This document shows positions 1 through 8,394 of a DNA stretch of 32,773 nt, piece by piece. Position numbers and translations under genes: made by a program. Position 1 is the first letter of the stretch. The number at the start of each line of letters is the position of its first letter. Under the pieces are notes generated by a model. It did not search any database. It worked only from the letters and a program-made list of their open reading frames with translations, and was not told the DNA's origin. This DNA is from Levilactobacillus lanxiensis (GTDB lineage: Bacteria; Bacillota; Bacilli; Lactobacillales; Lactobacillaceae): the NCBI RefSeq assembly GCF_016861655.1, contig NZ_BOLN01000013.1:1-32773 (forward strand), read 5' to 3'.

Positions 1-96
1 GGTTTGATACCAAGTATCAAACCGCCCTACACATATTTGGTTTGTCGAAACAATGTTCAGTTTTCAAAGGTCTACCAGTTGTCTACTCTCGTAGAC
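1..96 (-). other. rRNA operon leader (16S gene lies left of window)
   Basis: Read on the minus strand, this stretch holds a hairpin GTCTAC-GAGA-GTAGAC (81-96), then TTGAAAACTGAACA (within 51-67), the conserved antitermination-like motif of pre-rRNA leaders and spacers in Bacillales and Lactobacillales. At the edge is a perfect 10-bp hairpin, GGTTTGATAC with its complement (1-23). With two strong promoters just upstream and no protein gene, this fits the leader of an rRNA operon reading out of the window to the left. The 16S gene itself is not visible, so the identity rests on leader motifs. Confidence 0.75.
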
Positions 97-105
97 GACT
101 TAATC

Positions 106-225
106 ATCATATCATTTAACTGATTTGATGTCAACAAGAAGTTTGATTTAACAACGTTCCTCATTGATGGCCGCTTCCAACGAAGCAACTTAATTAATAT
201 ATCATTTTGTCGTCATGCTTGTCAA
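106..225 (-). promoter_or_regulatory. Tandem rRNA promoters P1 and P2
   Basis: Two sigma-A promoters in series on the minus strand. P1 has -35 TTGACA at 220-225 and -10 TATATT at 196-201, with an 18-bp spacer. P2 has -35 TTGACA at 129-134 and -10 TATGAT at 106-111, with a 17-bp spacer. Two perfect -35 boxes in tandem about 90 bp apart, AT-rich upstream DNA and the pre-rRNA motif downstream are typical of Gram-positive rrn operons. I see no gene between here and the tyrS terminator (226-442). Confidence 0.8.
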
Positions 226-442
226 CAACTATTTTCAATCTTTCGAATTGGTCTAGTTGGTTAATCGCCGTGACAACGTATATAACTATACCAACCACAG
301 CCCACCCCGTCAACTAAAAACTGAAAATAAAACAATCTTTTTTCAAAGGCATATCTTATGATTGAAAGCTTCCGAATAGTTACCTGACGGCCGTGTGTTT
401 CCTGTTTTTTATCCAATAACCGTTCGTCTTTATTTTGACGAC

Positions 443-480
443 AAAAAAAGCACGCGCTAGCCAATGGCCTGCACGTGCTT
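443..480 (-). terminator. Rho-independent terminator of tyrS
   Basis: On the minus strand AAGCACGTGC pairs with GCGCGTGCTT (10 bp with one G-U), with a small GCC/GGC inner stem, followed by seven T. It lies 14 nt after the tyrS stop codon. Confidence 0.9.
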
Positions 481-494
481 CATTATTTTAGCAA

Positions 495-1754
495 TTAGGC
501 TTCAACCCGGACTAAGAAGTAACGCTTTTTACCCCGACGAACGATGACAAACTTACCATCAAACGCACTGGTTGGATCAATATCGATATCCGTTGCCGTG
601 ACCTTTTCACCATTGATGCGAATGGCACCGTTAGTTAAGTCTTCTCGTGCTTGACGCCGAGAGGATTCAATCTTTGTGTCATCAACTAACCATTCAACGA
701 TGTTCTTCTGATCAGCGTTAACCATAACGGAAGGCATCTTCTTGAAACCCTGTTCGATTTCACTAGCCGTCAGGTCAGCAACATCCCCGGAGAAGAGGGC
801 CTTGGTAATGTGTTGCGCTTCTGCAACCGCGTCGTCACCATGAACAAACGCCGTGACTTCTTCAGCCAGGCGAGTTTGGGCCAAACGCTTTTCTGGATGC
901 GTGGCAACCGCGTCTTCCAGTTCTTTGATTTCATCTTGGCTCAGGAACGTAAAGTACTTCAAGAACTTCACAACGTCCCGGTCATCCGTGTTGATCCAGA
1001 ATTGGTAGAATTCGTAAGGTGAGGTCTTTTCTGGGTCTAACCAGATGTTGCCACCTTCAGACTTCCCGAACTTGGTGCCATCGGCCTTCAATAACAAGGG
1101 GATAGTTAAACCGTAAGCCTTGGCGTCCGCACCCTCTTGCTTATGGATGAGGTCGATGCCGGCCGTGATGTTCCCCCATTGGTCAGCCCCACCAATTTGC
1201 AATTGAACATCTTCTGCTTGGTATAAATGAAGGAAATCGATGGATTGCAAGATTTGGTAAGTGAATTCCGTGTAAGAAATCCCGACTTCTAGCCGTGAAG
1301 CGACAACTTCCTTGTTCAACATGTTATTCACGTTAAACAACTTCCCATAATCACGTAAGAAGTCTAACAGGGAAACCTTTGAGAGCCAGTCGTAGTTGTT
1401 CACAATTTTGAAAGAGCCGTCTTGACCAAAGAGGTGTTCCATCTGCTTCGTTAAGCAGTCTTGGTTGTGACGAACTTGGTCCATGGTTTGCAAGACCCGT
1501 TCAGCCTTCTTACCTGAAGGATCACCGATTGACCCGGTGGCCCCACCAATCACGATGTATGGCCGGTGACCGGCTAATTGGAATCGTTTCAAAATCATGA
1601 AGGGAATCAGGTGACCAATGTGCATGGAGTCCCCAGTTGGATCAATCCCTGCGTACAGCCCAACGGCCTTTTCGTTGACCAAGTCGCCTAAACCCGTTTC
1701 ATCCGTCTGTTGGTTAATGGCGCCGCGCCATTTCAATTCATCAATAATCGACAT
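495..1754 (-). CDS. tyrS: Tyrosine--tRNA ligase
   Basis: Cytoplasmic class I aminoacyl-tRNA synthetase that charges tRNA-Tyr with tyrosine using ATP. The 419-residue protein has the HIGH motif at about 45-48 and the KMSKS-type motif as KFGKS at about 228-232. It also has GGADQWGNI near 188-196, the tyrosine-binding region typical of TyrRS, and a C-terminal S4-like RNA-binding domain (about 350-415). Length is normal for the family. The ATG start has AGGAGG 8 nt upstream. The gene is monocistronic: it is preceded by a T-box leader and promoter and closed by its own terminator, so expression should rise when tRNA-Tyr is uncharged. Confidence 0.98.
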   Translation of the reverse strand: MSIIDELKWRGAINQQTDETGLGDLVNEKAVGLYAGIDPTGDSMHIGHLIPFMILKRFQLAGHRPYIVIGGATGSIGDPSGKKAERVLQTMDQVRHNQDCLTKQMEHLFGQDGSFKIVNNYDWLSKVSLLDFLRDYGKLFNVNNMLNKEVVASRLEVGISYTEFTYQILQSIDFLHLYQAEDVQLQIGGADQWGNITAGIDLIHKQEGADAKAYGLTIPLLLKADGTKFGKSEGGNIWLDPEKTSPYEFYQFWINTDDRDVVKFLKYFTFLSQDEIKELEDAVATHPEKRLAQTRLAEEVTAFVHGDDAVAEAQHITKALFSGDVADLTASEIEQGFKKMPSVMVNADQKNIVEWLVDDTKIESSRRQAREDLTNGAIRINGEKVTATDIDIDPTSAFDGKFVIVRRGKKRYFLVRVEA

Positions 1755-1784
1755 ATTTCGTTCCTCCTAAATTAGCTACAACAT

Positions 1785-2005
1785 AAAAAAGTCCCCAATG
1801 GCTAATGCCATCAGGGACGAATTAAAATCCGCGTTACCACCCAAGTTGTTGTCAATTGACAACCGCTCGCCATCGTTAACGGAATGACCCGCCGGAAAAT
1901 CCGGCCGCTCCACAGTGTAATTCGTGAACACGGACGTTCTGACTCTCAGCACCGTCAGATCTCTTGACCGGAGCCGCCCTCACTACTGAACTGTTTCTTA
2001 GCTTA
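1785..2005 (-). promoter_or_regulatory. Tyrosine T-box riboswitch leader
   Basis: The conserved T-box antiterminator sequence GGGTGGTAACGCGG is read on the minus strand at 1829-1843. It is followed by a terminator, GTCCC(t)GATGGC pairing with GCCATtGGGGAC plus a run of T (1785-1818). Upstream (about 1905-2000) is the stem I region, where a TAC triplet at 1917-1919 is a plausible tyrosine specifier. Uncharged tRNA-Tyr would pair with specifier and T-box, form the antiterminator and allow tyrS transcription. The T-box motif and gene match are clear; the exact specifier position is inferred. Confidence 0.95.
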
Positions 2006-2013
2006 TGCCCTTG

Positions 2014-2042
2014 ATGATACCGGGCGCGCACCGAAAAGTCAA
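2014..2042 (-). promoter_or_regulatory. Promoter of the tyrS T-box transcript
   Basis: Minus strand -35 TTGACT at 2037-2042 and -10 TATCAT at 2014-2019 with a 17-bp spacer, directly in front of the T-box stem I. Confidence 0.75.
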
Positions 2043-2082
2043 TAGACGGCTGCGGTTTTACCCGCTAGGCACTAACAACACT

Positions 2083-3450
2083 CTAAAATAAGTCTTTAAT
2101 CGTGGTCAGCACAATCTGAACGTTAAGAATCGTTAAGACAATGGTACAAGTCCATGCCAGTACCGTCACCCAGCGCTTATTGACCCACTGTTCCCCCATG
2201 ATCTTCTTGGAGGAGGTAAAGATGGTCAACGGAATCATGGAGAATGGCAGGGCAATCGACAGGAAGACCTGTGAATTCACCAGCAAATTATCCAATGCGC
2301 GTTCGCTTCCCCCGTAGAAGACGGTCGCGATAATCACCGGTACCACGGAAATCAACCGGGTAACCAGTCGCCGGACCCACAACGGAATCTTCATATTGAT
2401 GAAACCTTCCATAATAACTTGTCCCGTCAAAGTTCCCGTAATCGTTGAGTTTTGCCCAGAAGCCAGTAAGGCAACGGCAAACAGCGTGGATAGGACGGGT
2501 GACGCCACGGCACCTGCCAAGTGGTTATCCTGTAAAGCCGCGTACAAGTTACCGAACGTCCCCAACTGTTCCGTGCCCTTGCCGAAGAACATCGCTGCCC
2601 CCAGCAAAAGTAACAGACAGTTGATCACAAATGCGCCAAACAATTGAATGTTAGAATCCCAAGTCGTGAATTTCACGGCCCGTGCCATTTCAGCCGGATC
2701 TTCCCGGTCAAACTTCCGGGTCTGTGAAATTGAAGAGTGTAAATACAGGTTATGTGGCATCACGGTTGCCCCCACAATTCCCAAGGCCATGGTTAATTGT
2801 CCAGGATGCACAATTTCTGGCCGCGGAATGAAGTTGGCAACGGCTGCGCCCATGTTCGGTTGCGCAATGATGACTTCGTAGGCGAAGACCACTAGGATCA
2901 CCGTGATCAAGCACAAGACGATGGCTTCAATTTTACGGAAACCCAGTTTCGTTAGTAACAATAGTAATAAAACGTCAAAGACGGTCAAGGAGACCCCAAG
3001 AATCAGAGGAACCCCAAACAACAGTTGCAAGGCGATTGCGCCCCCGATAACTTCCGCAATATCCGTTGCCATAATCGCTAATTCCGTCATGACCCACAGA
3101 ACGGCACCGATGCGTTTCGTGGTGTGGGCCCGTGTGGCTTGGGCCAAGTCCATCTGTGTCACAATGCCCAGTTTAGCCGCCATGTATTGCAATAGCATCG
3201 CGATTAAACTCGAAATCAAGATGACGGACATTAACAGGTAACCGTACTGGGCACCCCCGCCGATTGACGTTACCCAGTTCCCCGGATCCATGTAACCCAC
3301 GGCAACCAGTGCACCCGGTCCAGAGAAGGCCAATAAGTTCTTTAAGAAACCTTTTTCCTTTGGAATCGTCACAGTACCATTAATTTCTTGTAGTGACGGG
3401 CCGTTCGCGTAACCAGTCAAGCTGGTCTTCGTTGAAACGTTGTCTGTCAT
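2083..3450 (-). CDS. mntH: Nramp-family Mn2+/divalent metal:proton symporter
   Basis: Integral membrane importer of manganese driven by the proton gradient. Lactobacilli accumulate Mn2+ against oxidative stress. The protein (455 aa) carries the two Nramp metal-binding signatures: DPGN in TM1 (about residues 55-58, context GYMDPGNW) and MPHN in TM6 (near residue 225). About 11 hydrophobic helices follow a 40-residue polar N-terminus. The frame can be opened from a TTG at 3459, but that codon touches the GGGGAG ribosome site. The ATG at 3450 has 9-nt spacing and is the better start. It is probably monocistronic; no clear MntR box was recognised upstream. Confidence 0.95.
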   Translation of the reverse strand: MTDNVSTKTSLTGYANGPSLQEINGTVTIPKEKGFLKNLLAFSGPGALVAVGYMDPGNWVTSIGGGAQYGYLLMSVILISSLIAMLLQYMAAKLGIVTQMDLAQATRAHTTKRIGAVLWVMTELAIMATDIAEVIGGAIALQLLFGVPLILGVSLTVFDVLLLLLLTKLGFRKIEAIVLCLITVILVVFAYEVIIAQPNMGAAVANFIPRPEIVHPGQLTMALGIVGATVMPHNLYLHSSISQTRKFDREDPAEMARAVKFTTWDSNIQLFGAFVINCLLLLLGAAMFFGKGTEQLGTFGNLYAALQDNHLAGAVASPVLSTLFAVALLASGQNSTITGTLTGQVIMEGFINMKIPLWVRRLVTRLISVVPVIIATVFYGGSERALDNLLVNSQVFLSIALPFSMIPLTIFTSSKKIMGEQWVNKRWVTVLAWTCTIVLTILNVQIVLTTIKDLF

Positions 3451-3485
3451 GTTTTTCAACTCCCCTATCTCTATGATATCCCACT

Positions 3486-3513
3486 ATTATACTGGCTGGT
3501 CAGTGATTGTAAA
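3486..3513 (-). promoter_or_regulatory. Probable mntH promoter
   Basis: Minus strand TTTACA (3508-3513), 16-bp spacer and a perfect TATAAT (3486-3491). The start point would lie about 30 nt before the ATG. Confidence 0.65.
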
Positions 3514-3653
3514 GCCTTTTTTAATCGAACCTAACTTTAATTTTATATTACCCATTAAATTAATAATCCCAAAAATACCAAATTTTCTTGTGTTTTCACG
3601 AGTCTTGGTCGATAATAATCTTTCAAAGAAATTTTCAGAAAGTGGTGACCTTG

Positions 3654-3881
3654 ATGTCAAATACCAAAGTATTTATTGAAATTCTTGCGCCAATCTTTAT
3701 TGCCATTCTGGTATTAGCCGGATTGGCCGCCCTCCTCACTTGGCAATTAAGCCCGGTCGTCGTTGGCCTCGCCGGACTCGGTGCCGGTGGCTTACTCGTC
3801 GTTATGCTCAGCGGCTTGCTGGCAGACAGCTGGACCCATCGCCAGGCGCAACAACTTCATGAACAACCAAAAAATCGGTAA
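3654..3881 (+). CDS. Small two-helix membrane protein, function unknown
   Basis: A 75-residue protein with two long hydrophobic segments (about 7-28 and 33-58) separated by a short turn, then a polar, basic tail ending QPKNR. This is the layout of a small integral membrane protein with both ends on the same side. I do not recognise the family. A longer reading from TTG at 3588 would add 22 residues without membrane character; the ATG at 3654 has a weak GGTG ribosome site about 10 nt ahead and is preferred. It is alone on its strand between mntH (divergent) and marR (convergent), and shares a bidirectional terminator with marR. Confidence 0.65.
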   Translation: MSNTKVFIEILAPIFIAILVLAGLAALLTWQLSPVVVGLAGLGAGGLLVVMLSGLLADSWTHRQAQQLHEQPKNR

Positions 3882-3905
3882 GCCCACGTGGGTCTACCGA
3901 TTTTT
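3869..3905. terminator. Bidirectional terminator between small membrane gene and marR
   Basis: AAAATCGGTA and TACCGATTTT frame an inner CCCACGTGGG palindrome, with A and T tracts on both sides. It serves the plus gene ending at 3881 and the minus gene ending at 3917. Confidence 0.88.
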
Positions 3906-3916
3906 CTTTATGTAAA

Positions 3917-4294
3917 TTAGCCAAATTCACGCGTGGTGCCGCGTAATTCCGTCAACGTTTGGTCGAGAATCTCAGGCAACTGCTGCTCAATCAGTGTGAG
4001 CTTCTCTTCCCCCAACTTGGTCAGGCCCAGGTACCGCCGACGCCGATCATTCGGCGCCACCCGCTGTTTCAAATAGCCGCGCTTACACAGATCGACCACC
4101 AAATTCGACGTGCGGGTAGCCGAGAAACCTAATTTCTGAGCCACCTGGGCCACGGACAAATGCTCGGCCGCCACGTAACTCATCAACTGACACTGCGGCA
4201 GATTCACTGCCAGTCCCGTTAGCGGTTGATTGTAGCATTGCGTGACTAGGCTGTAGATTTGCGTTAGCTGCTGCAGCTGTTCCTGATTCGCCAT
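3917..4294 (-). CDS. MarR-family winged-helix transcriptional regulator
   Basis: A 125-residue DNA-binding protein. The helix-turn-helix is at about 45-70 (LSVAQVAQKLGFSATRTSNL), followed by the wing NDRRRRYLGLTKLG typical of MarR proteins, and helices at both ends for dimerisation. The frame can start at GTG 4303, but the ATG at 4294 has better spacing to AAGGA, so it is chosen. Target and ligand are unknown. Upstream on the same strand are repeat R1 (pointing away) and, about 350 nt from the start, an extended -10 overlapped by a cre-like site that could drive it. Shared terminator with the small membrane gene. Confidence 0.85.
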   Translation of the reverse strand: MANQEQLQQLTQIYSLVTQCYNQPLTGLAVNLPQCQLMSYVAAEHLSVAQVAQKLGFSATRTSNLVVDLCKRGYLKQRVAPNDRRRRYLGLTKLGEEKLTLIEQQLPEILDQTLTELRGTTREFG

Positions 4295-4344
4295 ACTCCC
4301 CACTTCCTTCCCCGCACTTGATGGCTATAATAGGTGCTAATTTT

Positions 4345-4535
4345 CGTTCCCGGCGGTGGCCTCAAGCCTGCCTGCTGTGGGGAACGATTCCAGCCCCAAA
4401 ACCGGTCTTCCATCTCGACTTTGAGCCTGAAACCCGGTCTCAAAGATCGTCCCGTGCTCTAAACTGAGAAAAACACTCAGTTAAGACCACCGACACAGCT
4501 GACTGGCTTGGGCCACCTCTGGTCACTGACATTGG
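4345..4535 (+). repeat. Structured intergenic repeat R1 (subtype 1)
   Basis: Starts CGTTCCCGG and ends TCACTGACATTGG. Closing helix: GGTGGCC-t-CAAGCC pairs with GGCTTG-GGCCACC, every base matched except the bulged t. P1: GAT-tcc ... tcc-ATC. P2: CTTTGAG/CTCAAAG. P3: AACTGAG/CTCAGTT. It lies 50 nt from the marR start and points away from it. Nine related copies occur in the window. Confidence 0.9.
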
Positions 4536-4649
4536 CCACCCATTATCCCTATCAAATGGCTCATTTACCGATAAGCCTGTGACCGTTGATTGGGAAAGCC
4601 TCCTAAAATCGTGGAACTCCCAACGCAGTTAGATGCAAGCATATCAGTA

Positions 4650-4669
4650 ATGTATCCGCTTACATTATA
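4650..4669 (-). promoter_or_regulatory. cre-like CcpA site overlapping an extended -10
   Basis: ATGTAAGCGGATACAT on the minus strand (4650-4665) fits the catabolite-responsive element consensus WTGNAANCGNWNNCW at every position. It overlaps TGG-TATAAT, an extended -10 at 4664-4669. Transcription would run left towards marR, with repeat R1 antisense in the leader. The cre match is seen; the target gene is inferred because no start codon follows within 300 nt. Confidence 0.55.
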
Positions 4670-4697
4670 CCACGCACCACAGAGGTGTGGTGGACGA

Positions 4698-6059
4698 TTA
4701 TGCCAGGCGGTAACTGACGAAAGATTGGTAATCCTTTTGGACTTGTTCCGCGTATGCCCAGGCGAAATCAGCCAGGGACTCGTCGAACAGTTTGCCGTTA
4801 CCCAGGTAGCCGCGGATCATGGCTGCGGTTGGGCTTTGACAGTGTGCGATGGCTAATGTCCAGGCACAGGTGTTGGCGTACGTTTGGAATTGGTCCCAGT
4901 CTAGCTGCGTTAAGTCGATAGATTCCTTCATGTCCCGGAACTGCCGCACGTAGAAGCTCTGTTCGGCGCCGGCGAAATACCCCAAGAATGGGTCGGAAGC
5001 GGACTGTAAAATCTTTTGGCAATCCACGATTCGTTCGCCTTCCGTCTGTTCCAAGGCCACCGTGATTCGTGTCGCCTGCTGACTTCCTTGACGTCGCGTT
5101 GGCAAGGCTTCTTTAACTTGGAGAACCAGGTGTGAACCGTCAATACTGGTCAACAAGACCAAGTAACACCGCGAACCAAAACTGCCGACGCCGACACTGT
5201 GCCGGACCACATCCGTGATGTGATACTGCGACAATAAGAGGTTCACGTCGGGCCGCAACGTTTGCCGGTAAGCGGAGAAGTAAGCCGCGATATGACTCGT
5301 AAAATCATCAGCCACGTGGGTCGTTCGCGGCGCATTTTCCCGGAAACACAGGTTGCCCCGCACGTCGAGCGTCGTAAACTTGCGAACCACTTGCTCGGAG
5401 TCCCGCTTGTTGGCGCGGCCCACGATGGACGTCAGCAGTTTGGAACTGTCCTCGTCCAACGCACTCGCCTGTACCAGCTTTTCCACTTCATTCATGGGAT
5501 AGAACCGGTTCAGCGTGGTCTGCTCAAACATCTGCTTGATGCTCTTGCGATAACTAGCCGCCACCATCGGCAAGAGTTGCTTCAATTTTTTATCTTTAAA
5601 CGCGTTGGCTTGCCCCGCCAGTAACACACTCACCAGCAGGCGTTTCAGATCCCACTCCCACGGATTAATGCCCGCTTCGTCGAAATCGTTCAAATCAAAT
5701 AACAATCGCCGTTCCGGGGACGCATAAAACCCGAAGTTCCCGATGTGTGCATCCCCACAAATAAAGGTCGCAATCGTCGAGTCCGGCTGGGCACTCAAAT
5801 CGGCTTCCATCAATTCGGCCGTGCCCCGGAAAAAGGCAAACGCTGAGGCCCCCATCCGCTGCGTCCGTTCCGGTAAGAGTTCCGGAATCAAAAGCTGACG
5901 AACGCGGTCCATCATCTGATTGCTATCCCGGTCCGTTGGGGTGTAGGACCCTAACTGTTCAAACGGTACCTGCATCCGAGCCGCCTTCCCCATCCGTCGA
6001 AGCTCATCGATGGTTTTGTTGACCTGAACCCGTCCCGTACTAAATGCTGCTGGCGTCAT
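4698..6059 (-). CDS. DUF2252 family protein
   Basis: A 453-residue cytoplasmic protein of the DUF2252 family, which is distantly related to protein-kinase-like/phosphotransferase folds; no biochemical role is established to my knowledge. Family motifs seen are FICGDAHIGNFGFY (about 104-117) and FDLNDFDEAGINPWEWDLKR (about 127-146). In kinase-like folds these would supply catalytic and metal-binding Asp residues. The length is as expected for the family. ATG has GGAGG at 7 nt. It is probably monocistronic. No U-rich terminator was found after the stop, only a CACCACA/TGTGGTG stem at about 4675-4692. Confidence 0.88.
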   Translation of the reverse strand: MTPAAFSTGRVQVNKTIDELRRMGKAARMQVPFEQLGSYTPTDRDSNQMMDRVRQLLIPELLPERTQRMGASAFAFFRGTAELMEADLSAQPDSTIATFICGDAHIGNFGFYASPERRLLFDLNDFDEAGINPWEWDLKRLLVSVLLAGQANAFKDKKLKQLLPMVAASYRKSIKQMFEQTTLNRFYPMNEVEKLVQASALDEDSSKLLTSIVGRANKRDSEQVVRKFTTLDVRGNLCFRENAPRTTHVADDFTSHIAAYFSAYRQTLRPDVNLLLSQYHITDVVRHSVGVGSFGSRCYLVLLTSIDGSHLVLQVKEALPTRRQGSQQATRITVALEQTEGERIVDCQKILQSASDPFLGYFAGAEQSFYVRQFRDMKESIDLTQLDWDQFQTYANTCAWTLAIAHCQSPTAAMIRGYLGNGKLFDESLADFAWAYAEQVQKDYQSFVSYRLA

Positions 6060-6132
6060 GGCGCCACCTCCCGTTACTAATTGACTCCTATTCTACCGCA
6101 TTTCACCGAATTCTGATACGACGCAAATAAGA

Positions 6133-6243
6133 GTGGAACAACAGGCGGTTAGCTGGCGAGCATTAAGGCTGATAACCAAATAATCCTGGTTTCGAATTGT
6201 TTGGTTATCAGGTTTAAGCGGAACCAGCTGCCTGTTGTCCCAC
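6133..6243. repeat. 111-nt nested inverted repeat (MITE-like or long hairpin)
   Basis: The ends GTGGAACAACAGGC and GCCTGTTGTCCCAC are complementary with one mismatch. Inside, GATAACCAAA (6171-6180) pairs perfectly with TTTGGTTATC (6200-6209), and the parts between can pair imperfectly (AGCTGG/CCAGCT shifted). It is not related to R1-R10. It sits upstream of the DUF2252 gene. Length and terminal inverted repeats would fit a miniature transposable element, but no target-site duplication is visible. Confidence 0.7.
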
Positions 6244-6264
6244 GTTTCAGCCATATAAAATGGC

Positions 6265-6299
6265 ACAACAAAAGGACCTGGTTTTGCGCCAAGGTCCTT
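6265..6299 (-). terminator. Terminator downstream of mga-like gene and R2
   Basis: On the minus strand AAGGACCTTGG pairs with CCAGGTCCTT (one bulge), followed by TTTTGTTGT. It lies over 500 nt beyond the stop of the Mga-like gene, with repeat R2 between. Nothing else recognisable is present in 6300-6572; that stretch is AT-rich and non-coding. Confidence 0.65.
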
Positions 6300-6572
6300 A
6301 GTTTAGGTAAATTCAGTTGCATGCGTAAAATCCCTCTCAGTCGATAGGATTAAACGGCACGATCATTGCCACTAGCCCACTAATTAGTTACCCACAGATT
6401 GGCGTCTTAAATCAATTTACTCTCATTAAAGTAGCAAAATAGGTCAAATTGTAAAAAGATACTGAGATTGCCAATATTAATCGTGTGTTATAAACACCCC
6501 ATACCAACTCAAACTCAACCATCAAAGAGTCACTCACCGCACAATGACCGGGTTCAGTCGATGTCAGCCGCA

Positions 6573-6810
6573 GGGCTGGGAAAACTGGGCCGGTCGTGGG
6601 AGTGACCAGAGGCGCGCCAAGGTGCCCGGCTGTGTCGGTGGTCTTGGCTGGAATTTTGTTCCAGCCTAGCCCACGGGGCAACCTTTGAGACCGACCTTTG
6701 GCTCAAAGTTGAGGTGGAAGCCCGCCCTTCGGCTGGAGCCGACCCCACAGCAGGGCACCTTGAGCGTGCCGCCGGGAACGGACGCGACCAGGCCCAGTTT
6801 TCACCAGCCC
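6573..6810 (-). repeat. Structured intergenic repeat R2 (subtype 1 with extra outer helix)
   Basis: Minus-strand copy; core 6590-6780 from CGTTCCCGG to TCACTCCCACG. Closing helix GGCACGC-t-CAAGGTG with CACCTTG-GCGCGCC; P2 CTTTGAGCC/GGTCTCAAAG; P3 GGCTGGAA/TTCCAGCC. Outside the core a further helix is seen: GGGCTGGgaAAACTGGGCC (6573 onward) is complementary to GGCCCAGTTTtcaCCAGCCC (ending 6810). It starts 25 nt after the stop of the Mga-like gene, in sense. Confidence 0.9.
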
Positions 6811-6835
6811 GGAGGCGAATACAGCGCACCCCCAG

Positions 6836-8305
6836 TCATTGCGGGCGGTTGTCGAAGTTGAGGGCGAAGAGAGACAGCTCGTGGTGCCGCAGCTTCCGAA
6901 TCAACCGGTCCAAGTTCTCCCCATAAGCCAGCTCCTTCACCCAGTGGAACACCTCCACCTGGTGTTGTTCAGCAAATTCCCGGGCCAGCGGATCAACGCC
7001 ATAGACGACCAGGTATTTGTCCCGGTCATCCGGGTCGATTCGCGTCTCGTTCGTTAACAAGCTCAGGTGCACTACCCCACTCAACAAGCGGTTAAAGATG
7101 TCGGTGGTCACACCAATCATGTCGTAGGTCACCAGAATTTCCACCTTGGCGGCCGTCAGGGTCAGGCCGTTCGTGTACTTGCTCAAAAACTTTTGCACCA
7201 GCCGCAGATCCATTGGGCCAACCTGCCCGGGATAGAGCTTGCCCATTTCCTTGGCAATTTCGCGGGCCGCAGCCGTTGAGGTCGGTGTTGGCTGATACAG
7301 CGCGGTGATTTCCGGCCGTAGCAACGGGTCAACGCGGAACAGCAACATGAATTGACACAGCGAGAACAGCCAATTGGCGAACCAATTTTTCCCAGTCGCA
7401 AAATCAGCCAGCGTCGCAATCCCGGGTGCTAACTGATAATCCCCGTGACTTTGCTGGAGGCCCCGATAAAGCCGGGCCAACGCAGCCGGTCGCAAAGCCC
7501 GCACGAAGTAAGGCGAACTGGTCAACAAATAATCTAGCGTTGCCAACTCGGTTAAGGCCTGTAGCGGTGTGTCCCCCAGTCTTTCCTGAAAGAGTTCCGC
7601 CAGTGGCCGCAAGTCCGTCAGGTGGCCCAGTGGCAGGCGTAGTTTTCGGTAACGGTGTCCCTGCCCTAACCGCAGCAGCGCAACGGTGATCATCAGCTCC
7701 CGCCGTCGTTGTAAACTGGGCGAGTCCTGATACAGTCCCAACGTCGTGTAAGTCCGGGCAACGGCCGTCCCCAACGGCTGCAGGTCCTCAGACAACACGG
7801 GCAACTCCGTCATGGGGGTCAACGTTGACGTCAGCACCATGAAATAAAACAGTTGAATCAACGCCTCATTGCCAGTCATCCCCATTGGCTTGACCGCCAT
7901 CTGCAAATTATACTGCGCCAGTTCATCACGCAGCGGCCGCATTTGCCGGTTAAAGGTTGATGAACTGACACCATGTTCCTGACAAAAGGCTTGTAGCGAC
8001 AGGTCCGGTTGCCTGAGGGTTGCCAACAAGGCCTGGTAGGGCAAACTCTGTTGATACAACCAGTGACGATAGGTATCCATGCTGACCGTTGTCGTCAACG
8101 TATCTTTCGTCAACACCGCCGTTTGATCCAAAGCCTTTAAGTCTTCCCGCAAGCTCAAGACCACGTGGTAGGCCCGCGAATAGCTCAGGTCAACCAGCGT
8201 CGCAAAGTCTGTGAGGCTAAAGGACCCATGGTGATCCCGAATAAATGTCAGTAACCGAATTTTTAAAATAGCGCGATCATTTAAAATGGCAAAATCAATT
8301 TTCAA
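6836..8305 (-). CDS. Mga-like helix-turn-helix transcriptional regulator
   Basis: About 489 residues, resembling the Mga/AtxA/RofA group of large Gram-positive regulators. An N-terminal winged HTH (about 15-50: LTFIRDHHGSFSLTDFATLV) is followed by a second Mga-type HTH (about 85-130, including LQAFCQEHGVSSSTFNRQM). A long helical middle (PRD-like) and a C-terminal EIIB-like segment complete it. The frame opens at 8386, but that start lies in the upstream gene's terminator. TTG at 8305 with GGGGGGAG 6 nt ahead is chosen. It is divergent, with one small gene between, from the exopolysaccharide operon, which makes that operon a candidate target (inference). Repeat R2 follows its stop. Confidence 0.82.
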   Translation of the reverse strand: MKIDFAILNDRAILKIRLLTFIRDHHGSFSLTDFATLVDLSYSRAYHVVLSLREDLKALDQTAVLTKDTLTTTVSMDTYRHWLYQQSLPYQALLATLRQPDLSLQAFCQEHGVSSSTFNRQMRPLRDELAQYNLQMAVKPMGMTGNEALIQLFYFMVLTSTLTPMTELPVLSEDLQPLGTAVARTYTTLGLYQDSPSLQRRRELMITVALLRLGQGHRYRKLRLPLGHLTDLRPLAELFQERLGDTPLQALTELATLDYLLTSSPYFVRALRPAALARLYRGLQQSHGDYQLAPGIATLADFATGKNWFANWLFSLCQFMLLFRVDPLLRPEITALYQPTPTSTAAAREIAKEMGKLYPGQVGPMDLRLVQKFLSKYTNGLTLTAAKVEILVTYDMIGVTTDIFNRLLSGVVHLSLLTNETRIDPDDRDKYLVVYGVDPLAREFAEQHQVEVFHWVKELAYGENLDRLIRKLRHHELSLFALNFDNRPQ

Positions 8306-8334
8306 CGCGCTCTCCCCCCTCTTACATAATATGG

Positions 8335-8380
8335 CGAAAGCCCCTGAGCCACGGGAATAGTTTCCCACCGACTCAGGGGC
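8335..8380 (-). terminator. Terminator of the small gene at 8395
   Basis: GCCCCTGAG pairs with CTCAGGGGC and an inner GGGAAa/TTCCC stem; short T tract (TTTCG) on the minus strand. It lies between the small gene stop and the chosen Mga-like start. Confidence 0.75.
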
Positions 8381-8394
8381 AATCACGGGTAAAT

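Noticed and set aside
261..464. 67-residue minus-strand ORF right of the rRNA promoters
   Set aside because: It begins inside the tyrS terminator, has no ribosome site and shows no protein-like pattern.
3451..3459. TTG start for mntH
   Set aside because: It abuts the ribosome site; ATG at 3450 has proper spacing.
4590..4856. 88-residue plus-strand ORF over the DUF2252 3' end
   Set aside because: Mostly antisense to the well-supported DUF2252 gene; no ribosome site.
6412..6829. Two overlapping minus-strand ORFs of 89-91 residues
   Set aside because: They lie in the structured repeat R2 and its flank; their Pro/Arg-rich sequences reflect the repeat.
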